Part shown: positions 56,294-64,000 of the stretch, piece by piece
How positions within the stretch are numbered: position 1 is the stretch's first letter
Layout: each line of letters begins with the position of its first letter
Assembly (NCBI GenBank): GCA_022453515.1
Contig: JAJNNY010000010.1
Span: forward strand, 806,001 to 870,000
From: Astrocystis sublimbata
Lineage: Eukaryota; Ascomycota; Sordariomycetes; Xylariales; Xylariaceae
DNA length: 64,000 nucleotides
Direction: 5' to 3'
Translations under genes and position numbers: made by a program
The notes under the pieces: model-generated
Database searches by the model: none
Told to the model about the DNA's origin: nothing
What the model saw: the letters and a program-made list of their open reading frames with translations, nothing else

Positions 56294-57679
56294 GGCTGCT
56301 GTATATAGATGATTTTTTTCGCGACGGTGTGTCGAGCGTAGAGGAATGATGATGGCGTGGTGTGGCTTGACGAATGAAGGGGCACCTCTTGCTTGGCTGA
56401 ACCCGGAGACTGGTACGAGTTGAACGAAGTAGAGAAACACTGGAATGTGGAGGCTTGTTAGCGTTAGAGGCTTATGTCGTCAGTTGTGCGTGGGCCAGTC
56501 CGGGTTATATCACCGGATCTCCTCCTCAGTTGTTATAGCAAGCAATGCCATCGACTACAATTGAATATTGGAAAGTGAAGAGGGGTTGTGTGTGAATGTG
56601 AGGTTTGGGGTGGGTTGTACGAACCTGAGTTTACAGAGCACGAGATATCACCTTAGGTAGACCAGGACAGTACCCTGAGAGTAGTAATAATAATAATAAT
56701 ACCTATGTAGTGATGGTAGGAGTCGGTGATAACAAGGAAGAAGTCGCAGAGAAGATGGGCCAGAATAAGTCGCAATGCAACTTCAGTTCAGGTTCGATCG
56801 ACGGGCAGATGAAATAGTTGATGCCCAGGTGGTGGTAAACAACAAGATCCAATGTTGATTAGCGTTGGACCCTGGTCCTGCACCATCGGCACCTTCTGGT
56901 TGTCAGCCCCGCAAGGCCTTAGCAACCGAGAGCAACCCACCGCACAGGTACCGAAGCCCATAAGATCGGCGCGTATGGGCGCTATCAGGCCCGCCAGGTA
57001 CCTCGCTTACGCCAGGATGTGGCCTACCCTCGCTAACTACAGGCTACAGCAGGTGTCAATGACCTAGGCCGGACAGCAAAGAACCAATCAAATATTCGTT
57101 TCGAGCTTAACTGAGCAGTCCAAAGGCAGGCGCTAAGGGATAACTAAATCCAATGGCAACAGCAAAGTGCTCAATGCTCATACTGTATGTGCCTGCCTGC
57201 CCCAGGTGGTGAGTCGCCTGGTGAGATAAAGTTCAAGTACGCTGTACATGTGGACCGTGGTTACTTGTGGTGATGCAAGTACGAGTACGACCTGCAGCAC
57301 GGCCGACCACCAGCAAGTGCGACTGAAGCAAGCGCCTACCACGAGAACCTCAAATCAAACTTGGAGTTGGTGCATCAGAACCAACGAATCGAGGTCAAGT
57401 CAAGAGACCCTCAAACAAACCAACAACATCGGCCTGGCCCCATCCGACCATCCCCTACTTAATTCCGTCTGTTTGGCCCCCCGGCGCGTCCAGTCGCGTT
57501 CAACTATACCTACGTGGCCAACATGGTGAGTTTAATCGATCATGAGAGCTTGTCTCAACCATACATCCCATTCAGCCTACTTCCCTTGGTCGTGGAGTTC
57601 GCTCTAGATGTATAATGAAACAAAATCAAGTGGCTTGGTGTAGTGACCTCATCGAAACGCATTCTTAGTACTAAACAGC
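56294..57679. other. Gene-free spacer, about 1.4 kb
   Basis: Divergent promoter region between the E2 gene (minus) and the Chk1 gene (plus). Contains a (TAA)n tract at 56683-56700. ORFs at 56.85-57.07 and 57.25-57.53 kb have no domain. The Chk1 gene may have a leader intron here, but no clear one was found. Confidence 0.5.
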
Positions 57680-59382
57680 ATGGAACAGTCTCAGTTAGAT
57701 CCCATGCCGGAGGATCTCCCCTTTAGAATAATATCAAGGACAATAGGGAGAGGCGCATATGCATCGTAAGCCTTTTCTGACATCTCTCCCACAATTACGA
57801 CCTCATTGCTGACCTTCGCCCCAGCGTCAAGAAAGCCGTGCCTAAAGATGAACCAACTCCCATATTCGCAGTAAAACTTATACACAAGGGCCATGCGCTT
57901 CGCAATGGCCGCATATCTGCCAAGCAGATCGCCATGGAGGTGTCGTTACATTCACATATTGGCCAACACCCAAACGTGATCGAATGGTTTGCCTCTGGCG
58001 AGGACCATGTCTGGCGGTGGATAGCTATGGAGTATGCCGCGGGAGGTGACCTCTTCGACAAGATCGAGGCCGATGTAGGCGTTGCCCACGATATCGCACA
58101 CCTCTACTTCCTCCAACTCATCAGCGGCGTGAGCTTCATGCATTCAAGGGGTGTGGCTCACCGCGATCTAAAGCCCGAGAACATACTCATGTCGGACAGC
58201 GGCAACTTGAAGATCGCCGACTTTGGTCTGGCCACCCTGTTTGAGTACAATGGCCAGAAGAAGCTGAGCGCCACCATGTGTGGCAGTCCACCCTACATCG
58301 CGCCTGAAGTGCTTGCTTGCGCTAGAGCCGATAGACGGTCGAATGATGCATCCAAATATGCCCCCGAGTTGGTTGATATATGGTCGTGCGGTGTCATCCT
58401 CTTCGTGCTGCTCGTGGGGAACACACCGTGGGAAGAACCAACAGCACAGAGTTGGGAGTTCCAGGAATATAGGAAGACGAGCGGCCACAGCTCCGATAGC
58501 CTGTGGGGGAGGATTCCTGCCGACGCACTCTCATTGCTTAGGGGCATGATGAGCATCGATCAAAAAAAGCGATTCTCGTTTGCGCAAATCCGACAGCATC
58601 CCTGGTATACCCGGAATAACAAGTTTCTTACAGCTGATGGCCAGATATCTGATCCCATCAACGTAGCGACCAAAATGCTTGAGAACCTCCACATCGACTT
58701 CAGCCAAAAAGCTCCCACCTCCCAACGACCTTCGCAGCCATCCCAGGATGCCATGGATGTCGATAGTGGCGCAGGTTACAGGATGGCTCTGAGTCAACCT
58801 GAAACGCCCATCAACGATGTGCTCTTCGACTGGGAAAGGCCATCCATACGCCCACCCGGGATGGCTGCCATCTCGTCTACACAACCGATATCTAGAGCAG
58901 ATGCAACGCTTCCACTTGATGCTACCCAATCTTCTAACTTCTTTGATGCGCTTGCGGAAGAGCCATCAATGAGCCAATTCTCGCAGACCCCAGGTGCATC
59001 CATGACGCTGACACAGCGGGCGAGAAACTTCCGCGATATCGTTCCAGCGCATTCTTTCACCCGCTTCTTTTCGGCCATACCCCCACAACTACTAGTTCAG
59101 ATGCTCAGCGACGCATTACATAACCTGAATGTACCGTTACCGCCAGCACCTGCCAATGTCGGCCAGGGAGATCACGTTGCCACGATCAGGATCAAGACGA
59201 TCGACGAGCGCAATCAGAGTATACATGGTGAGATTTTGATTGATAAGTATTACCTTCCCGAGTCTCAAGAGCTGCTCGAAGTCCGCTTCATCAAGCTCAA
59301 GGGTGATCCCTTGGAGTGGCGCCGCTTCTTCAAGAAAGTGGTGTTGCTGTGCAAAGACGGTGTGTACAAGCCTGAGTCTTAG
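57680..59382 (+). CDS. chk1: Checkpoint kinase Chk1
   Basis: Serine/threonine protein kinase of the DNA-damage and replication checkpoint, 547 residues. Two exons: 57680-57765 and 57825-59382; the short first exon supplies the glycine loop, ending GRGAYA. Kinase domain about residues 16-300: AVKLIHKGH (catalytic Lys), GGDLFDKIE hinge, HRDLKPEN catalytic loop, DFGLAT, and GSPPYIAPEV. The insert KTSGHSS and WGRIPADALSLLRGMM follow, as in Chk1 orthologues. The C-terminal part (about 430-545) is the kinase-associated regulatory domain, ending VRFIKLKGDPLEWRRFFKKVV, characteristic of Chk1. The middle 110 residues are a linker with SQ sites (MALSQPE, QFSQTP) that could be ATR targets. Confidence 0.94.
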
Positions 59383-59870
59383 AGAGCGAGGCATGGTAAG
59401 CTAGCTAGCTGCGAATGGTACCAAAAACAACGACAACAATTACGGTTCCGAGAAGGAACATGATAGGTGAGGGCCTTAACTATGCCCTCTGCAGGCTTAA
59501 TTAAAAGGCTTTCGTGAGGGAAGTCTCTCATGTATCATTCACAGTTTCATCACGATTATGGACACAATAATGGGGTTTAGACAGTGTTTTCTGCTCGATA
59601 CTCATCTAGCCTAAGCTAGGAAGTACTTAGTGAATATGCCCATTGGGCCCATGGTTTCCCCATTACCGAATTTCCTCATTGCTTGTTTGATCTTTTCATT
59701 ACATTTTCCCTTGAATACCTGCAAAGTTTGCGTGTGCAAATGGTGTTCCTGCGAATGCCCCTTGGGCCCCTTGTGTCATTGTTATCTCATCACTGCAGAT
59801 GTTGAAAGCTGAAAGCTGCAAGTTGAAAGTTGAAGGTTGTGTGTGCTTGGTGAAGCATCAGCCCCTTCCT
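59383..59870. other. Convergent 3' spacer
   Basis: Between the Chk1 stop and the stop of the SprT-like gene. No ORF of interest or repeat apart from short AG/TG-rich tracts. Confidence 0.5.
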
Positions 59871-61281
59871 TCAAGCCTCGCCCTCACCCTCACCCTCTGC
59901 CTCTCCCTCGCGGCTCTTGCCCTTCTTGTCTCGCTTGAAAGCCGACTGGAGCTTGGACATGAGCGATGGCTTTCTGACGTCCTCGAGGACGGCCGCCTCG
60001 GCAAGCATACGCTGGATTTTGTCGCCGTGACTATTGAGAATCTGCTCTTCCACGAAGGTGCATCCAGCAACGACGGGGAGTCTCATGTACACGCGCTCGA
60101 CGGCAGAGATCTTCTCGAGCGGGGTCTTGCGAAACTTTGGCTCAATGAGCGTCGAGAAGCTCTCACCGGTCTTGTATGACTCACCCTCGAAGCCGCGCGT
60201 GACGGCAGGAGTGATACGGGTCATCTGGTTTATCTCACTGGAGTCAGCAATTGCCTTGTACTGCAAAGGAATTGCTTGTGGAATGGGGGCTTGCAGGGGT
60301 CTCGGGGGTATAGATACCTGCTAGGGTATCATATGACTCCGAGCCTTGCCAAAAGGGGGGAATGAAAGACTGTGGTGAACTAACCTTGGGGGACTCAATG
60401 TGGTTCTTCTTACCACGGCAGAGACAGGTCATGTCCTCATACGACATGCGTGGGACAGGGAAGTTCTCTGACTCGGCCGAGTTGTGCGCAGAGAGACTGC
60501 AGCGCGCCCAGCTTCGCAGCGTCTGGTCAATGGTGTCCATGAGCATCAGAAAGGAACGATGGTTTCCACGGACGCCGACAAGCTTGTACTGGTCGTTGCG
60601 GCAAGGGGGGCAGCGACATGTATACAAGGAGAGGTAGACGTTGACCATCTGGTGAAGGAGAATCTCGATGTACTTCAAGAGACGCGGAGCATTGTCGAAG
60701 AACTGCGGTCCGGCCATGTGGATCTCAAAGATGGGACCATAGTGACGCATGTACAGCTCACGGATGAAGCCATTCTCAGTGTCGGGGAGGAACAACTCAC
60801 GAGCGTAGAAGGGGGCGTAGCGGTCGGTCGGAGCCCAAAAGCGAAGCCAGACACGCTTGCGTCCCTTCTGGCTCTTGTCAAGACCGAGGGTACCGCGGAA
60901 GAAGTAAGCGTCAAAAAATTCCATGAAGAGGGACAGCAGGGCCTTGGTAATGGGCTTGTCGCCGTCCTTGTTCTCGTTGAACAAGATGATCAGCTTCGCT
61001 TTAGCCTCGAGCTGGGCCGGAGTCTGGTTCCAGGCATCCTCGGACACGCGAGGATAGAAGCTGGCGACCGTGCTCTCGAGAAGAAGACGCGGCTGGTAGG
61101 CCATGGTCTCAAGCTTGAGCTCAAGCGTCTCTCCGACAATGGCGGGATCAGGCCAGTCTGCGTGGTGGCGGCGGGCCTTGGTCTCGACGGGAGGGCAGGG
61201 CATAAGCATGCAATAGATGGGGTTTCGAAGAACCGCCTCAGCACGCTTCTGGATGAAGCCTTTGGCGTCAGTGATGAACAT
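59871..61281 (-). CDS. SprT-like protein with substituted zinc-peptidase motif (probable pseudo-enzyme)
   Basis: Predicted 428-residue protein of two exons, 61281-60385 and 60260-59871 (GTTAGT donor, TTTGCAG acceptor, phase 0). The region around residues 120-270 has the SprT layout: a helix ALLSLFMEFFDAYFF, a strand segment, then LLHQMVN (His210, Gln211, Asn214) where SprT peptidases carry HExxH, and about 25 residues later GNHRSF where they carry a third His. The Glu to Gln and His to Asn changes should abolish metal hydrolysis. A CxCxxC cluster (CRCPPC) follows the motif, and a C-terminal low-complexity Glu/Gly tail ends the protein. The family is inferred from this pattern and from similarity to the neighbouring gene at 62.5-63.4 kb. 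Function unknown; no secretion signal. Confidence 0.65.
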
Positions 61282-62545
61282 CTTGCTTACTTGTTGGATG
61301 CTCTAGGGGAGACGTGCAATTGCATGCGACAACCGCGTGATGTTGCGACCGGCGGGAGTGTCTTCTATGTGTGTGCTTAGAGGGAACGCAAGGGAAGATG
61401 CATCACAGAGCACCAACAAGGGCTGGATACTCTGCGAAAGACGGGTGAATTGGTGCAATGGTTGCGTGAAGTTGGAAAAGGACGATGATGTTTTTGGTGA
61501 TTGCAATTGACAGGAATCCGAGTGAAAGAGAATCACAGAGAACCGAAGATCACTGGATGCTCTGGGGGGATGGGTGAAGAAGAGTGTGTTGGGTTGGGTA
61601 GGTCGCAGGAGGTGGGCGACGGGTAACGGAGGGTGGGTGGGAGAAGAAGTCCTTGAGCCTCGCCCGACTGCCTTCCTTCCAGTTGTGCAAGAACACACTG
61701 CCCTCGAAGCTGCTGTTTGATGGCAAGTACGCGTGGTATGGAGGCCGTGCACTCGGTCTGCTGCGACACGTTTGCAAGCCCGGGTGAGGAAACGGTTGGG
61801 CGACCCCCCTATCCGGGTAACGTCCGCATAAGCCGAGCTTCTATAGCCTCCTATTCTAACACACGTCCGAATAACGCGATATACGGATTTGAAAAATACC
61901 CAGGTACCTTCCTCATTGCCCTGCCTGCCGTTTTCACAGCCCGGTAAAGGGTGTTATGATATCCCAATGGAAAGAACGTGGCTCTCAGTCTATCAGGGAC
62001 TTGTGTGCCTTTCACACCTTGTGACCTCCCTCTCTTGGCCTTGCCTAATATTTTTTCTAGGCACACGTTCTTCCATCTGGATTCTTGTAGTGCATTCAAG
62101 AAAGTGATTTGTTCTAGCTATCTCAACATAGCATAGTGTTACTGCTCTAGTAGAAGCGTTGCTAACCATGTACCTCCATGGCGTTCCAAGGGCCATTCTT
62201 GAACACGCTTGGCCCTTGTTCCCAACAGCCCCAGCATATAATTTGCTCAATTTATCTTTTATATATGCTGCCTATGATGTTCAAGAAGAATCATCATATA
62301 CCTGGTCTTGGAGAGTTGGATCTTGTCCACCCTTAGGAAAACTGGATCCATCTCAGTGGTTGCCCCGGGCTTCCTTGTGTTGTAAAACTTAGGTAGGTAT
62401 GTGAAGTGCCGCTATAAGTACCCAGTATTTCCTGCAGAAATTGGCTTTTGAATATTGCAACACATTTCACACACACACACACACATGGATCTCAACCCAT
62501 TCCCAGCTTCATTATCAACTTCTGGCCATCTTGGATCTCATCAAC
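61282..62545. promoter_or_regulatory. Divergent upstream region of the two SprT-like genes
   Basis: The two related genes are head to head, 1.26 kb apart. ORFs in the region are unconvincing. A (CA)n tract lies at about 62468-62484, inside the probable leader of the right-hand gene. Regulatory sites could not be identified. Confidence 0.45.
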
Positions 62546-63391
62546 ATGTCCGACCCAAACAAAGAATCGACTCCAAGAACAGAGCAACCGTTACACCTGG
62601 AAGTGTTTCAATACAGTTCTTCTGATAGATATCGCCCGGTCATGCAAGCAAATGCATATGAAGCATGGCGACTGATTGACTGCACTATGGCGAGTTTCAA
62701 GCGTGATCCAGATCAACTCACCAAACGTCAAATACGAGCCAAGGATGAGTTCATGGAAATCTATGAGCCTCTAGCGATGAGTAGCCCAGAGAATCTGGCT
62801 TCAGATCTAGGCGAAACGTTGGAAAGGCTGATCAAGCGTTTAGACGATTTCTTCTTTTTTGGATCGCTCACTCACTGCGAGCCACCTGTGGTCAAACCTC
62901 TGGTACTCGTAACTGAATCACAGAACGAACGTCATGGGAAATGTAGCCGATTGGCGGATTGCAATCCAGGGAATTTCTATGAACAGACAATCACCCTATA
63001 CACCTGCTACGATGGACACCATCGTAATTTCACCAAAATCGTGACCGCTTGAGTCCACGAAATGGTACACGCGTTCTTGCATTTGTTTCAATGCTTTTGC
63101 TTTCGCTGTCAACCCGGAAATAGCGTGGCAATATTAAAATGCCACACACCGGTATTTTACGAATTGTATCACGCCATCATCACCGCAATGTCCAGCTGGT
63201 GTGAATCACTCAGAGCTGCCTTCAAATGCAAACTGGACGAAGCTGATGAAAGGATGAAGAAAGCTCAATCTTGGCAGTATTACGAGGAAGCGAAGAATTT
63301 CATGAAGCTGACAAAGGAGCAAGGGACGGAGTCCGGCGAAGCAGTCGGAGAGCTCAATGCTGCCACAGCCAAGAAAAGAAAGAGAACATGA
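62546..63391 (+). pseudogene. SprT-like gene interrupted by an in-frame TGA
   Basis: One open frame of 282 codons runs from ATG 62546 to a TGA at 63389-63391, except for a TGA at 63050-63052. Two codons after that stop the HExxH motif HEMVH follows, then a CFRC pair and, about 15 residues on, CHTPVF, aligned with the third zinc ligand of SprT/Spartan peptidases (GHGPEF). Before the stop: a helix LERLIKRLDDFFFFGSLT, like ALLSLFMEFFDAYFFRGTL in the left neighbour. The C-terminus is lysine-rich (KKRKR) and could be nuclear. I found no intron that skips the stop (no suitable GT-AG pair of normal size), so I read it as a broken gene or one with readthrough; a sequencing error is also possible. If translated only to the stop, a 168-residue product lacks the active site. 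Confidence 0.6.
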
Positions 63392-64000
63392 AAACATGCG
63401 CAAAGCTCGAGAATGCCCAGACAGAAACAAAAAGAGAAAGAGAAGGGGCACATGAATTTCGGGCGACATTCTCACTGCAGAGTTTTCAGCAAACTTCTAT
63501 TGATTGCCGGACGGTGGTATAGGCTATTTGGGTCTTGGGACCTCAAGGCAATTATTGGTATCCCGCTTATCTTTCCATGACTAGGAGGAGTGCTCTTCCT
63601 AAGCATTAGATAGATAGATGGAGCTGAAATAAAGGGACGTTTCGCATCAAAGGATACACTGTGATAATAACAACGGCTGCAGTGCAGAATTAATACTCCT
63701 AGAAATTCCAGAGGCTGATCAAATAAATGGGAGTCCCTGCGAATTACAACATTGGTTGCTCATAGATAATTAAGTTACGAGCAAGTGGCATTCAAAGGCT
63801 ACTTGAGATAAACCAAATGATTCTCGTGGCATTCAAGTGATTTGATTTGCTAGGTACCTACCTATGTAGAAAGCAGAGCAAATCTAGAAATCACAGTCTA
63901 CTAATAGGATTGGTGATGTCAGGATCGCATCTACCTCGCACTTTATGCCATCCGACAGCAAAGTAGAAGAACCATTCCATAGGGGCAATTTACAGTCTTG
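63392..64000. other. Gene-free window end
   Basis: Downstream of the interrupted SprT-like gene. AT-rich; one TAGGTACCTACC word at about 63851. No ORF with a domain is seen. Confidence 0.5.

Noticed and set aside
60484..61380. Plus-strand ORF of 298 codons
   Set aside because: Antisense to the first exon of the SprT-like gene; composition reflects the opposite strand and no domain is seen.
1..64000. tRNA, rRNA genes and CRISPR arrays
   Set aside because: No cloverleaf-consistent sequence with A and B boxes, no rRNA sequence and no regularly spaced repeats were recognised by eye; a tRNA scan was not possible.

Overview
The window is nuclear DNA of a filamentous ascomycete (Pezizomycotina). 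Genes are mostly split by short GT-AG introns of about 50-115 bases. They include fungal hallmarks: a LovB-type polyketide synthase, a Rax1-like RGS membrane protein, a Ccc2-type copper ATPase and a SAT4/rhodopsin-like membrane protein. Spacers are rich in the palindromic word AGGTAGGTACCTACCT. Such spacers are common in Sordariomycetes, but the class is only a guess.

Left part (1-10.5 kb): an F-box/leucine-rich-repeat protein that may be cut at the window edge, a zinc-type medium-chain dehydrogenase, an FAD-dependent aromatic-hydroxylase-type monooxygenase, an MFS transporter and a short cytochrome P450. The monooxygenase, transporter and P450 lie next to each other and may form a small metabolic group. 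After a long gene-poor stretch come an 89-residue protein of unknown function (12.6 kb) and a coiled-coil protein with an unresolved 5' end (13.7-14.5 kb).

Middle part (16.5-30.4 kb): mostly housekeeping. It holds a DNAJC11-like protein with a degenerate J domain, an unknown membrane protein, a Cu(+)-transporting P-type ATPase whose first metal-binding motif is rebuilt by splicing, COP9 signalosome subunit 7 and a Rax1-like protein.

Biosynthetic gene cluster (31.7-53.0 kb): a seven-exon highly reducing polyketide synthase of 2982 residues (KS-AT-DH-MT-ER0-KR-ACP-C), a rhodopsin-like seven-helix membrane protein, a P450, a LovC-type trans-acting enoyl reductase, a DHA2-type MFS exporter and a hot-dog thioesterase-like protein. 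The synthase's own ER and MT cofactor motifs are decayed. The separate reductase explains the missing ER function; the MT decay predicts an unmethylated chain, and the terminal condensation-like domain lacks its catalytic histidine. No adenylation domain, transcription factor or known LovD/LovG/LovF partner is present. I cannot match the set to a known product.

Right part (54.2-64 kb): ribosomal protein eL31, a UBE2C-type ubiquitin-conjugating enzyme, checkpoint kinase Chk1, and two divergent genes that look like SprT-type zinc-peptidase relatives. One has lost its catalytic residues (HQMVN instead of HExxH). The other keeps HEMVH but has an in-frame TGA two codons before it.

Exon boundaries were derived by hand from splice signals and reading-frame continuity. 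For most genes all phases close exactly, but none is confirmed by transcripts.
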